Below, piece by piece: positions 18,937-28,524 of a stretch of 64,000 bases of DNA. The position numbers were made by a program, and so were the translations under genes. Position 1 is the first letter of the stretch. Each line of letters begins with the position of its first letter. Origin of the DNA: UBA7672 sp965279085. GTDB lineage: Bacteria > Pseudomonadota > Alphaproteobacteria > Caulobacterales > Hyphomonadaceae. Below the pieces are notes generated by a model. It made no database searches and was not told the origin of the DNA. It saw nothing but the letters and a program-made list of their open reading frames with translations. Where the stretch lies: assembly GCA_965279085.1 (NCBI GenBank), contig OZ257149.1:4278001-4342000 (forward strand). Direction: 5' to 3'.

Positions 18937-19038
18937 GGGACAGAGTCCTCCCCAGTGTTCCGGAGAGAACTAGCATTTACAGGTTAGGTTCATGTGAATC
19001 GGGCGGGGCAAATCCCCCGCCCGATCCCTAACGAGGCG

Positions 19039-19623
19039 TTACCTGCAGCCTTCATCGAAGGGGAAGAGCTGCGCATCCGGCACGCGCCAGGTGATCTCTT
19101 CCATCGCGCCAGTGCTCTGGCCTTTCGCGTCCTTGGTGAAGTGCTGGTACTTCATCGAGGAGTAGCTGATCTCGACCGTTTCAGACGCCAGGTTGCCGTT
19201 CTGGAAGTCGGGCGAGACGTTGAAGCTGCGAACTTCCGCGCCTTCGATGATCCACTTCGAGTCGATCACTTGGCCGCCGCCGCGAGCGGGCGAGGTAAAG
19301 GTGATCTCGATGCGGCCGAGGGGCGCGCCTTCAACGGCGGCGACCATCAGCTTGGGCGAGGAGCGGTCCGGCGACTTGGTGATGTAGATCGGGCCGACGG
19401 AAGTTGTGCGCACCTGGTCCACGAAGCCTTCCGGGTCGGGCATCGTGAAGCTCGACACGTTCATGCTCGCGCCATTGACCGTGATCTGGCCTTCGAAGCC
19501 GCGCTGTCCGGTATCGCCGGGCATGCCTTCAACCTTCAGGAAGACGTCGGCGTTCGCGGCGCCGGCAGCGGCCAGCGCGATGGCCGACAGAATGCTGATA
19601 CGCGCGAAGTTACGGATGCTCAT
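19039..19623 (-). CDS. Hcp-like (T6SS tube protein family) protein with Sec signal peptide
   Basis: A 194-residue protein with a clear signal peptide (about residues 1-25, A-N-A before D-V). The rest resembles the Hcp1 beta-barrel family: V-F-L-K-V-E-G-M-P-G-D at the start, then E-T-V-E-I-S-Y and a final E-E-I-T-W element. Classical Hcp lacks a signal peptide and is delivered by the type VI apparatus; no other tss/vgr gene lies in the window. This may instead be a periplasmic or secreted relative of unknown role. It is monocistronic. Confidence 0.75.
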   Translation of the reverse strand: MSIRNFARISILSAIALAAAGAANADVFLKVEGMPGDTGQRGFEGQITVNGASMNVSSFTMPDPEGFVDQVRTTSVGPIYITKSPDRSSPKLMVAAVEGAPLGRIEITFTSPARGGGQVIDSKWIIEGAEVRSFNVSPDFQNGNLASETVEISYSSMKYQHFTKDAKGQSTGAMEEITWRVPDAQLFPFDEGCR

Positions 19624-19859
19624 TGGTCCCTCCAGGCCGCGCTCCGTCCGGGGATCGGGTGGTGTTGGCGGCCGACTCGCGGGTTCGTGTTTCCGCTTGT
19701 GTGGAGTTGTGAAGCTGCGTCGCGGCTGGGTTAGGGCGGCGGCGCACCTTGATTGTGGCGAAGGTGTCGGGACGGCGCCGTACCGTTAAGGGCGTGCTTT
19801 GCGAATGTTTAAGCCGGGTTTGCTAGGCCTTGAGAGGATTGCAGAATTCGGCGGACAGC

Positions 19860-21680
19860 ATGGCGCCCGAGGGCGAACGTAGCGGACGGATCGTGTGGAT
19901 CGCCGGCTGGGCGCTGGCGGCGCTTATCCTTGTCGCCGGTTATGGCGTCGCCGCGCTGAATCAGGACTTCGCCGAACCCGACAATGCGATGCGTCTCGTG
20001 CGCGTGCGCGACATGCTGGCCGGACAAGGCTGGTTCGACAGCGTGCAGCAGCGTCTGAACCCGCCCACGGGCACGCCAATGCACTGGGCACAATGGATCG
20101 ACGCCGCGATTGCCGTGCCCGTGTTCCTGTTATCGCTGCTTGTCGGGCAGCAATGGGCCGAGGTCGCGATGGCGTTCATCTGGCCGCTCGGCCTGCTGGC
20201 AGTCTTCATGATGCTCGTCGTGAGCATCTCGGGCGAAATCGGCGCGCAGGACGGTCTCAGGCGCGAAGCCGAATGGGCGGGCGCGATCATCGCGGCGTTG
20301 GCGTTTCCCGCCATCGAGAAGTTTTCGCCGGGATCGTTCGACCACCACAATGTGGAGCTCGTGCTCTGCATGGCCGCGATCCTCGGCCTGATGAAAATGC
20401 GCGAGGCGCCGCGCGCCGGGCTGTGGGTTGGCGCCGCGCTTGGGCTTGCAATGGCGACGGCCGCCGAAGGCGTACCATTCGTCGCGGCGGGATTGCTGGT
20501 CGCGGGTGTGCTCTGGGTGCTGCGTCCGGCCGAGTTCGCGAAGGGCCTGGCGTGGATGGGCGTTGGACTTGGTATTTCATCGATGCTGATGCTCGCGGCG
20601 CTGGTGCCGCCCGCCGATTGGTTCAAGCCGGTCTGCGATGCGATGGGCGCGCCGTTCCTCGGCTTCGGATTGGCCGGCGCTGGCGTCGCGCTCGCCCTTG
20701 GAAATCTGCCGTCTGCGATGAGGTCGTCGCTGGTGAAGCGCGCAGGCGCTTCGGTTGTCGCGGGAGGCATCGCGGTCGCGATGCTGCTGTGGCTGTTCCC
20801 GCAATGCGCGGGCGGTGGATACGCTGCGCTCGGCGCGGACATGGAAGAGCTCTGGATGAGCCAGATCTCCGAGACGCGCTCGCTGATGGCGCTAGCGGGC
20901 GATGATCCCGCGATGATCCTGTCGGTTGCCGGCACCGCGCTGGCTGGTCTGATTGCGGCGATGGTATTTCTGCGCAAGCGCTGGAAGGAAGAGAGCGGCT
21001 GGATCGTGCTCGCTTTCCTGCTGCTCGGCTGGGCGGTGCTGGCCTGGCAGATTCGTGGTTCGGCGTTCGCAACTGCATTTGCGATCCCGTTCGGCGCATG
21101 GGCCGTGGCGAAGGCCCGCCGCGACTATCGCAGCAAGGCATCGGCCATCCGTGCGCTGGCGTTCGCAGGCGTCGCCGTCAGCTCTGCCGCCGCCGCATGG
21201 GCGAGCGCCGGCGAAGCCCTGCAGGCGCGCCTGACACCGCAAGCCGTTCTCTCCAATTACGAAACGCGCGTCAGCAATTCGAAAGCCTGCGTGACGCCGG
21301 AAGCCTTCCGCTCACTCGCCGCCGTAGAGCCGGGCGTTATGCTGAACCAGTTTTCGCTGGGCGCCGGCGTGCTCGTCTGGTCGAAGCACGGCGTCCTCGC
21401 CGGGCCGTACCACCGCGATGTCTCCGGCACGATGACCGTGATCGAAGCGATGCGCTCCTCAGCCGACAAGGCCCGCGCAATCGTCGTCGGATCTGCAGCC
21501 GACTACGTCCTCGTCTGCCAGGCCGCGCCAGAAACGCGCTTTTATGCTGCTCGCGCCGAAGCGGGCGTTCCCCCCGATGCAACGCTATCGGCTATGCTAG
21601 GCCGCGGCGAGCATCCGGACTGGCTAGCGCCAGTCGATCTCGGCAAATCCCCCCTGAAACTCTATCGCGTTATTCACTAG
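19860..21680 (+). CDS. Polytopic membrane protein, GT-C glycosyltransferase-like
   Basis: About 606 residues with 11-13 predicted hydrophobic helices. The first extracytoplasmic loop has acidic E-P-D-N-A-M-R-L, and a later loop has S-F-D-H-H-N-V-E. Such acidic motifs in loop 1 and H-H-N motifs are seen in GT-C/oligosaccharyltransferase-like enzymes that use lipid-linked sugars. A soluble C-terminal portion (about residues 430-606) follows. Transferase activity is inferred from architecture only. I chose the ATG at 19860; an upstream TTG at 19830 is possible. Its stop overlaps that of the convergent MFS gene in a shared CTAG. Confidence 0.65.
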   Translation: MAPEGERSGRIVWIAGWALAALILVAGYGVAALNQDFAEPDNAMRLVRVRDMLAGQGWFDSVQQRLNPPTGTPMHWAQWIDAAIAVPVFLLSLLVGQQWAEVAMAFIWPLGLLAVFMMLVVSISGEIGAQDGLRREAEWAGAIIAALAFPAIEKFSPGSFDHHNVELVLCMAAILGLMKMREAPRAGLWVGAALGLAMATAAEGVPFVAAGLLVAGVLWVLRPAEFAKGLAWMGVGLGISSMLMLAALVPPADWFKPVCDAMGAPFLGFGLAGAGVALALGNLPSAMRSSLVKRAGASVVAGGIAVAMLLWLFPQCAGGGYAALGADMEELWMSQISETRSLMALAGDDPAMILSVAGTALAGLIAAMVFLRKRWKEESGWIVLAFLLLGWAVLAWQIRGSAFATAFAIPFGAWAVAKARRDYRSKASAIRALAFAGVAVSSAAAAWASAGEALQARLTPQAVLSNYETRVSNSKACVTPEAFRSLAAVEPGVMLNQFSLGAGVLVWSKHGVLAGPYHRDVSGTMTVIEAMRSSADKARAIVVGSAADYVLVCQAAPETRFYAARAEAGVPPDATLSAMLGRGEHPDWLAPVDLGKSPLKLYRVIH

Positions 21681-23350
21681 TCGGCCTTCAAGGCCCCGGC
21701 GGGCTCTTCGCGCGTCACCGGACCTTCGGGCGAGGCGGCTTCCGTCGCCTTTTCGAGATTCTGCCCCGGTTCGCGTCCGCGTAGCGTGATCTGCGGGATG
21801 AACAGGATGGCGACAAAGGCGACCGCGACGATCACAAGGCTGCCCATGAAGATGTAGCTCATGGCGCTCGAGATCGAGTGCGCGACGAAGGCTTCCATTT
21901 CCGGCGGCATCGCGCCGCCGCTGTCGCCAGCCATCACGGCCATACGCTGCATCTCGCCGAGATCGATCTTCATACCCGGGAACTGCGCCGCGATGGATTC
22001 CGCCATTTTCGCCATCAGCATCGCGCCGAAGATCGACACGCCGATCATGCCGCCGCACTGTCGCAGGAACATGCTGGTCGATGTGGCGACACCGATCTGG
22101 CGCACGGGCGCGGCACTCTGCGAGACCATGTTGAACAGGCTCTGCGACGGGCCAAGGCCGACGCCGATGACGAACAGGCGCCAGACCACATCCCACTGCT
22201 TTGCATCGGGCCCGAGCTGGGACATCAGGAAGATGCCGACGAACTGGAAGATGGCGCCACCCATCATCATGCTCTTGTATTTGCCGGTTTTCGAGACGAA
22301 ACGGCCGGACAGCGTGGCGGAGGTGATGAGGCCGAGCATGAGCGGCAGGAGCAGTAGGCCGCTGTTCGTCGCCTGGATGCCGAGGCCGAGCTGCAGGTAG
22401 AGCGGCAGGTAGACGATCGTTCCCATGAACGCCATCGAGATGACGAACGACGCGATGGTGGTCGTCGTGAAGGCGCGTATCTTGAAGAGATCGAGCGGGA
22501 GGATCGGCTCCTTCACGACGCGTTCGATCAGGATGAAGGCGACGCCCGCCACCAGCGCGATGGCGAAGCAGCCAAGCACGATTGTGGACGTCCAGCCCTC
22601 TTCATTGCCCCATGTAAGCGCCAGCATCAGCGCCCCGATGGAGATGACGACGAAGATGGCGCCGAACCAGTCGATCTTGCCGCCGCCAGTGTGGCCGAGG
22701 TTCGGCATCTTGAGCGTGATCATCGCTAGCGCGATGATGGATGTCGGTAGGTTGATATAGAAGCACCAGCGCCAGCCGGCGAGATACATGCCGCCGATGT
22801 CGACGCTGCCATGGTCGGTGAAGTAGCCACCGACGATCGGGCCGACGACGCTGGCCAAACCAAACACTGCGCCGAACAGGCCGGCATACTTGCCGCGCTC
22901 GCGGGGTGGGAACAGATCAGCGATGGTGGCGAAGGCTGTGGTGAAGAGCGCGCCGCCGCCGATACCCTGGATGCCGCGGAACACGATCAGCTGCACCATG
23001 CCGTCCATGCCGAGCAAGTCCCCGAACTCGCCGGAGACGCCGCACAGCAATGAGCCGACGATGAAGATGACGATTCCGATGATCAGGATCAGCTTGCGGC
23101 CGTAGAGGTCGCCCAGCTTGCCCCAGATCGGCACCATGACGGTGGACGTGAGCAGGTAACTGGTCGTGACCCAGGCGTAGAGGTCGAGGCCGTTGAGTTC
23201 GCGGATGATGGTTGGCATCGCCGTCGAAACGATCGTCTGGTCGAGCGCGCTCAACAGAAAGACGATCATCAGCGCCCAGAAGGTCAGCCGTTTTTCTTCG
23301 GACGAGGGTTCGCGCCGATGGGGAGCGTCATGGTGCGCCGTCGCGTCCAT
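21677..23350 (-). CDS. MFS drug efflux transporter, DHA2 (14-helix) family
   Basis: A 557-residue proton-antiport efflux protein of the EmrB/QacA type with about 14 transmembrane helices. Motif A is present between helices 2 and 3 (G-D-L-Y-G-R-K), and motif C-like glycine/proline residues occur in helix 5 (G-P-I-V-G-G-Y). No emrA-like membrane fusion gene or TetR regulator adjoins it, so it probably works alone. The C-terminus is charged and cytoplasmic. The substrate is unknown. Confidence 0.93.
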   Translation of the reverse strand: MDATAHHDAPHRREPSSEEKRLTFWALMIVFLLSALDQTIVSTAMPTIIRELNGLDLYAWVTTSYLLTSTVMVPIWGKLGDLYGRKLILIIGIVIFIVGSLLCGVSGEFGDLLGMDGMVQLIVFRGIQGIGGGALFTTAFATIADLFPPRERGKYAGLFGAVFGLASVVGPIVGGYFTDHGSVDIGGMYLAGWRWCFYINLPTSIIALAMITLKMPNLGHTGGGKIDWFGAIFVVISIGALMLALTWGNEEGWTSTIVLGCFAIALVAGVAFILIERVVKEPILPLDLFKIRAFTTTTIASFVISMAFMGTIVYLPLYLQLGLGIQATNSGLLLLPLMLGLITSATLSGRFVSKTGKYKSMMMGGAIFQFVGIFLMSQLGPDAKQWDVVWRLFVIGVGLGPSQSLFNMVSQSAAPVRQIGVATSTSMFLRQCGGMIGVSIFGAMLMAKMAESIAAQFPGMKIDLGEMQRMAVMAGDSGGAMPPEMEAFVAHSISSAMSYIFMGSLVIVAVAFVAILFIPQITLRGREPGQNLEKATEAASPEGPVTREEPAGALKAD

Positions 23351-23532
23351 GGGGATTTACTCCGGTCCGATATCCGAAACTTGGCAGTTTCCACTTCCAA
23401 TACACGGCACGCGGACGAGTCGCCAGTGGGCCGTAATGTCGCTTACAATCAATACGGTGGTCGGACCTAGCAGGATTTGTAAGGGCCGATGCGCGCCGAT
23501 AAGGTGCCAGCCATGTTCCTGAGAGTCGGCTC

Positions 23533-24684
23533 ATGTTCGCGCTGATCGCACGGGTGAAGAACCTGCTGCTGTCGCCAGGGACCGAATGGGAGGTGATCGA
23601 CCGCGAGGAGGTCGCCCCCGCACGGCTCACGCGGACTTATGTTGCGCCGTTGGTCGCCATCCCCGCCATCGCCATCGTCATCGGGCTGTCGGTTCTGGGT
23701 GTTCAGGTGCGGGGGGAGTGGCATCGCGCGCCGATCCTGGAAGTGGCGTTGTCGGCTTTCCTGTTCTTCACGCTGTCGATCATCGCTGTGTTTGTCTTCG
23801 CGAAGGTGATCGACTGGCTTGCGCCGAGGTTCGGCGCGCAGCGCAATTATCGGCAGGCCTTCAAGGTTTCGGCTTATTCGATCACCGCGGCGATGGTGGC
23901 GGGAATTCTCACGGTCGCGCCGGCCTTGCAGATCCTTGCCCTGCTGGGAGCGACCTACAGCCTTTATCTCCTTTTCATCGGCACGCCGAAGGTGATGCAC
24001 GCGCCAGAGAAATCGGCGGTGAACTATTCCATCGTGACGACGATATCGGCCGTCGTGATTGCGCTGCTGGTTGGGGTGGCGACCATGGTGGCGGCGGCGC
24101 CGACTGGAAACCTGTTTCCGCAACTGCCGCGCCTCGCGAGCCTGTGGGGTGAGCCGCCGCCGCCGGGCGGAGACGCCGTGAATGCCGAGCCCGCGCCGCT
24201 CGCGGCTTCGGCGGGTGCGCTGAGGCAGGGCGGCGCCGGGATCGTATCGGGAGGCGACCTGCGTGGGGCTACGCCGATGAAGCTGGCCGGGCTCAATCGT
24301 GTCGCCGTCGGCGTCGAGCGCAGCGGGATCGAAGGACACCGGACCGTCAACGTCGAAGCGGAATACCGCAATGGCGGCCGGAAGATCATGCTGCAGATCC
24401 TCTATTCGAAGACGATCGCGGAAAGACTGGGCTTCGGTGGGCCGTCCACATCCGAATTCGACCGCGAAACAGCGGATGGTTATTCGCGCCGCCGCCGCGT
24501 GGGCGACGCCATCGTCGTCGAGGATTGGGACCAGGCCTCGCAAACGGGCAGCTACGGCCGCCTTGTAGAAGACCGCTTCTATGTGAAGGCATCGGGCGGG
24601 GGCGGCGTAACCGCTGACGATCTGCGCGCTGCTGTGGAGGTATTCGGCCAGGAGACTCTGGCGCAGTTCGAAGCCGAGAGTTAA
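23533..24684 (+). CDS. Yip1-family integral membrane protein
   Basis: A 383-residue protein. The N-terminal 200 residues carry about five membrane helices with the Yip1-domain pattern: short N-terminal L-L-x-P-x-x-E-W, then repeated hydrophobic spans. The C-terminal 180 residues are soluble and rich in Gly, Ala and Arg; they contain a repeated basic/acidic pattern but no known catalytic motif. It lies 8 bases before astA in the same direction, so it may be cotranscribed with arginine catabolism genes; the function is unknown. Confidence 0.75.
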   Translation: MFALIARVKNLLLSPGTEWEVIDREEVAPARLTRTYVAPLVAIPAIAIVIGLSVLGVQVRGEWHRAPILEVALSAFLFFTLSIIAVFVFAKVIDWLAPRFGAQRNYRQAFKVSAYSITAAMVAGILTVAPALQILALLGATYSLYLLFIGTPKVMHAPEKSAVNYSIVTTISAVVIALLVGVATMVAAAPTGNLFPQLPRLASLWGEPPPPGGDAVNAEPAPLAASAGALRQGGAGIVSGGDLRGATPMKLAGLNRVAVGVERSGIEGHRTVNVEAEYRNGGRKIMLQILYSKTIAERLGFGGPSTSEFDRETADGYSRRRRVGDAIVVEDWDQASQTGSYGRLVEDRFYVKASGGGGVTADDLRAAVEVFGQETLAQFEAES

Positions 24685-24692
24685 GCCGAGAC

Positions 24693-25703
24693 ATGACAAC
24701 AGCCATTGTCCGTCCCGCTACCCGCAACGATCTCGACCAGCTCGAGAACATGATCTCTCGCGTAGATCCGGGCATGCTGACCATGCCGTCCTCGCGTGAG
24801 GCCATGGCCGCGCGCATCGATCGTTCGTTGAAGGCATTCGCGCGCGGCTCGCTGCCGCCAGAGAACGAGTGCTACTTCCTCGTGATGGAAGAGAATGGCG
24901 AATTGCTTGGCACGGCCAGCATCTTCACCAATCTCGGTGTCGAGCGGCCGTTCTATTCCTATCGCATCTCTCGCGACGCGAAGGTCTCGCCAGAGCAGGG
25001 CGTGAAAGTCGAACTCGATCTCCTGTTCCTCGTCAACGACTATCATGGCGACACCGAACTCGGCACGCTGTTCATCGAGCGCAAGGCCCGCGGCGGTGGA
25101 CGCGGGCGGTTGCTGTCATTCGCGCGGCTGATGCTGATTGCGGTCGATCCGGTGCGGTTCGGGCCCAAGGCGATGGCGGAGATCCGCGGCTTTACTGATG
25201 GCGAAGGCAAGAGCCCGTTCTGGGATGCCGTCGGTTCGCGGTTCTTCCAGATGGATTACCGCAAGGCCGATACGCTGAGCGCGCGCGACCACCGCTTCAT
25301 CGCCGACCTGATGCCGCGCTATCCGATCTATGTCGCCCTGCTGCCGGAAAGCGCGCGTAAGGTGATCTCGCGGCCTCATCCCGACGCGGAGCCGGCGCTG
25401 GCGATGCTGCAGTCGCAGGGCTTCCGCTACAATGAAGTGGTGGACATCTTCGACGCTGGCCCGACGGTTGAAGCCTTCATCGATCACATCGATACCGTTC
25501 GCGAAGCCGTGCGGATGTCGGCGGCGGAATTTTCCGGCGGCGACCTCCGTGCGCCATCCGGCTTGATCGCGCTGGCGAGCGTCGGCAAGTTCGCGGTCAC
25601 GCAGTATTCGCGCGGAGACGATCCGGTGCAGGTGCTGGCGCGGATTGGGGCTACGCCTTCGGACGAGGTGCTGGTCTACCGGCTGCCGGAGAAGCGCGCA
25701 TGA
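24693..25703 (+). CDS. astA: Arginine N-succinyltransferase
   Basis: First enzyme of the arginine succinyltransferase (AST) pathway: L-arginine plus succinyl-CoA gives N2-succinylarginine. The 336-residue GNAT-like protein shows the family's N-terminal V-R-P-A element, a central F-R-Y-x-x-x-D-x-F-D-A-G segment near residue 250, and a conserved C-terminal region ending near L-V-Y-R. It lies 8 bases after the Yip1-like gene. Its stop overlaps the astD start by 4 bases, showing an operon. Confidence 0.93.
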   Translation: MTTAIVRPATRNDLDQLENMISRVDPGMLTMPSSREAMAARIDRSLKAFARGSLPPENECYFLVMEENGELLGTASIFTNLGVERPFYSYRISRDAKVSPEQGVKVELDLLFLVNDYHGDTELGTLFIERKARGGGRGRLLSFARLMLIAVDPVRFGPKAMAEIRGFTDGEGKSPFWDAVGSRFFQMDYRKADTLSARDHRFIADLMPRYPIYVALLPESARKVISRPHPDAEPALAMLQSQGFRYNEVVDIFDAGPTVEAFIDHIDTVREAVRMSAAEFSGGDLRAPSGLIALASVGKFAVTQYSRGDDPVQVLARIGATPSDEVLVYRLPEKRA

Positions 25704-27181
25704 GCCTGCCGGCCTTCACGGGCGAATGCTTCATCGGCGGCAGCTGGCGCAAGGGTTCCGGTGCGGCGTTCGCATCGATCGCCCCGGCCGACGGGGCTGA
25801 AGTCTGGAGAGGCACTGAGGCTGGAACGGCAGATGTCGATGCGGCTGTTGCAGCCGCACGCGCAGCGTTTCCCGCATGGCGTCGACGCCCGATCGATGAA
25901 CGCATCGCGCTCGTGCGCGCCTTCGCGAAGCTTGTAGATGCGCGCAAGGCCGACATGGCCGCCGTCATTTCGCGCGCGACAGGCAAGCCCCTGTGGGATG
26001 CGGCGACCGAGGCGGCCGCCATGGTCGGCAAGGCCGAACTGTCGGTGAAAGCCTACAACGAGCGTACGCCGACGAAGGAAGCGCCCGCCGGCGCCTTCAC
26101 CGCGCGCATCAGCCATCATCCGCATGGCGTCATGGCCGTGCTTGGCCCGTTCAACTTCCCCGGTCATCTTCCTAACGGCCACATCATGCCGGCGCTGATC
26201 GCTGGCAATACCGTGATCTTCAAGCCATCGGAGCAGACGCCCGAAGTCGCCGAGTTCACGCTGCGGCTGTGGGAAGAGGCCGGCGTTCCGGCCGGCGTCG
26301 TCAATCTGGTGCAGGGCGCGCGCGGACCGGCAGAGCAGCTGGTGGCGCATGACGGCGTCGATGGCGTTCTGTTCACGGGCGGCGTGCCGGCCGGCAAGGC
26401 GATCCACAAGGCGCTGAGCGGCAAGCCCGAGAAGATCGTCGCGCTCGAACTCGGCGGCAACAATCCGCTGGTGGTGTGGGATGCGGCCGATCTCGACTCC
26501 GCCGCGAAGCTGATCGTGAAATCCGCCTACATCACCTCCGGCCAGCGCTGCACATGCTCGCGCCGCCTGATCGTCAAGACAAACGGCGAGGGCGATCGCA
26601 TCATCGACGCGCTGCTGAAGCTGACCGACCGTCTGGTCGTCGGCATGCCCGACGCCCAACCCCAGCCCTTCATCGGCCCTGTCATCTCTGCGCGCGCCGC
26701 CGATGCCGTGCTGGCATCGCAGGCGGAATGGCTCCGCTCCGGCGGCGTCGCCCTGCGCGAAGCCAAGCGGCTCGATCTCGGCCCTGCCTTCGTCTCGCCC
26801 GGCCTCATCGACGTAACGGCCATGAACACCCGAAAGGACGAGGAAGTCTTCGGTCCGCTGCTGCAGGTCATTCGTGTCAAGGATTTCGACGCGGCGCTCG
26901 ATGAAGCGAACAATACGCGCTTCGGCCTCGCTGCCGGGCTCATTTCCGACGATCCAAAACTGTTCGAGCGCTTCGAGGCCGAAGTTCGCGCCGGTGTGCT
27001 CAACTGGAACCGGCAGATGACCGGCGCATCCGGCGCCGCTCCGTTCGGCGGCGTTGGCCAGTCGGGCAATCATCGCCCCGCCGGCTACTACGCATCGGAC
27101 TATTCCGCCTGGCCTATGGCGAGCCTGATTGCGCCCGGCGCCGTGAAGGATGACGAGCCGATCACGGGCCTCCGCACATGA
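25700..27181 (+). CDS. astD: N-succinylglutamate 5-semialdehyde dehydrogenase
   Basis: NAD-dependent aldehyde dehydrogenase of the AST pathway, oxidising succinylglutamate semialdehyde to succinylglutamate. The catalytic cysteine C284 lies in G-Q-R-C-T-C, the general-base glutamate in E-L-G-G-N-N-P, and the coenzyme region F-N-F-P near residue 153. A length of 493 residues is standard. Its start overlaps astA and its stop overlaps astB, each by 4 bases, consistent with tight translational coupling. Confidence 0.94.
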   Translation: MSLPAFTGECFIGGSWRKGSGAAFASIAPADGAEVWRGTEAGTADVDAAVAAARAAFPAWRRRPIDERIALVRAFAKLVDARKADMAAVISRATGKPLWDAATEAAAMVGKAELSVKAYNERTPTKEAPAGAFTARISHHPHGVMAVLGPFNFPGHLPNGHIMPALIAGNTVIFKPSEQTPEVAEFTLRLWEEAGVPAGVVNLVQGARGPAEQLVAHDGVDGVLFTGGVPAGKAIHKALSGKPEKIVALELGGNNPLVVWDAADLDSAAKLIVKSAYITSGQRCTCSRRLIVKTNGEGDRIIDALLKLTDRLVVGMPDAQPQPFIGPVISARAADAVLASQAEWLRSGGVALREAKRLDLGPAFVSPGLIDVTAMNTRKDEEVFGPLLQVIRVKDFDAALDEANNTRFGLAAGLISDDPKLFERFEAEVRAGVLNWNRQMTGASGAAPFGGVGQSGNHRPAGYYASDYSAWPMASLIAPGAVKDDEPITGLRT

Positions 27182-28524
27182 GCGCCCTGCCGCAAGCCAC
27201 CGAAGTCAATTTCGACGGGCTTGTCGGGCCGACGCACAACTATGGCGGGCTGGCTCACGGAAATCTCGCCTCGGCTGCCAATGAGGGGCAGGTTTCCAAT
27301 CCGCGCGAGGCCGCGCTGCAGGGCCTCGCGAAGATGCGGGCGCTGATGAAGATGGGGTTGGTACAGGGCGTGCTGCCGCCGCACGAGCGGCCGCATATCC
27401 CGAGCCTGCGCAGGATGGGCTTCACCGGAACTGACGCGAAAGTCCTGCAGGCCGCCAATGCGGCTTCGCCCATGCTGGTCGCCAATGTGAGCTCGGCTTC
27501 CGCGATGTGGGCGGCCAACGCCGCTACCGTATCGCCTTCGGCGGACACGGGTGACAAGCGAGTCCATTTCACGCCGGCGAATCTTTCCTCCCACCTCCAT
27601 CGCTCGATCGAAGCCGACACGACAACGCGCGTGCTCCGCTCGATCTTCGCCAATGACGCGCACTTCGCCGTCCACGATCCAGTGCCGTTCGCGGTGTTCG
27701 GCGATGAAGGCGCGGCGAACCATTGCCGCATAACGCGCAAGCATGGCGTGCGCGGCATGGAGCTGTTCGTCCACGGGCGCTCGGCGCTGGTGAAGGAGCC
27801 CGCGAGCTACACCGCACGTCAGGCCATCGAGGCCTCGCACATCGTGGCGACGACGCACCAGGTCGGCTGGGGCAGTTTCATTCTCGCGCAGCAGTCACGC
27901 AAGGCGATCGAGGCGGGCGCCTTCCACAATGACGTGGTGGCGGTCTCGAACGAGAACGTGCTGCTCTGCCATGAGGAGGCATTCGAGAACCGCGCCGTCC
28001 TGCTTGAACAGCTGGTCGCTCGCTGCGATGCGGCAGGATACAAGTTACATGTGCTCGAGGCGAAGACAGACGAGCTGAGCCTGGCCGAGGCAGTGAAATC
28101 CTATCTGTTCAACTCGCAGATCGTCACCCTGCCGCAAGGCGGCATGGCGCTGATCTTGCCGCACGAAGTCGAGGAAACGCCCCGCGCCAAGGCCTATGTC
28201 GACCGCGTGCTGGCCAGCAACGGCCCGATCCGCGAGGCGCACTACTTCGACCTGCGCCAGTCGATGCGCAATGGCGGTGGGCCTGCGTGCCTGCGACTGC
28301 GCGTGGTGCTGACGGACGAGGAGCTTTCGGCGTTGAGCGGGCAGGCGATCCTGGATGACGCGCGCGTGAGCGCTCTGGAGAACATCGTCAAACAACGCTA
28401 TCGGGATCGCCTTGCCGTTACCGATCTTGCCGACCCCGCGCTGCTCGATGAAGGCCGCACGGCGCTGGACGAGATCGGGCAGGTGCTTGGGCTTGGATCG
28501 GTGCATGACTTCCAGCGCGTCTGA
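27178..28524 (+). CDS. astB: N-succinylarginine dihydrolase
   Basis: Guanidino-hydrolysing enzyme of the AST pathway: succinylarginine gives succinylornithine plus CO2 and two ammonia. The 448 residues match E. coli AstB (447). The N-terminal segment contains the family hallmark F-D-G-L-V-G-P-T-H-N-Y-G-G. The nucleophile C371 lies in G-G-G-P-A-C-L-R-L-R. The last 20 bases overlap the downstream GNAT gene. astC (transaminase) and astE (desuccinylase) are not in this operon. Confidence 0.95.
   Translation: MSALPQATEVNFDGLVGPTHNYGGLAHGNLASAANEGQVSNPREAALQGLAKMRALMKMGLVQGVLPPHERPHIPSLRRMGFTGTDAKVLQAANAASPMLVANVSSASAMWAANAATVSPSADTGDKRVHFTPANLSSHLHRSIEADTTTRVLRSIFANDAHFAVHDPVPFAVFGDEGAANHCRITRKHGVRGMELFVHGRSALVKEPASYTARQAIEASHIVATTHQVGWGSFILAQQSRKAIEAGAFHNDVVAVSNENVLLCHEEAFENRAVLLEQLVARCDAAGYKLHVLEAKTDELSLAEAVKSYLFNSQIVTLPQGGMALILPHEVEETPRAKAYVDRVLASNGPIREAHYFDLRQSMRNGGGPACLRLRVVLTDEELSALSGQAILDDARVSALENIVKQRYRDRLAVTDLADPALLDEGRTALDEIGQVLGLGSVHDFQRV

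Noticed and set aside
19039..19623. Evidence for a type VI secretion system
   Set aside because: Only a single Hcp-like gene with a signal peptide is present; no tssB/C, tssJ-M, clpV or vgrG in the window.
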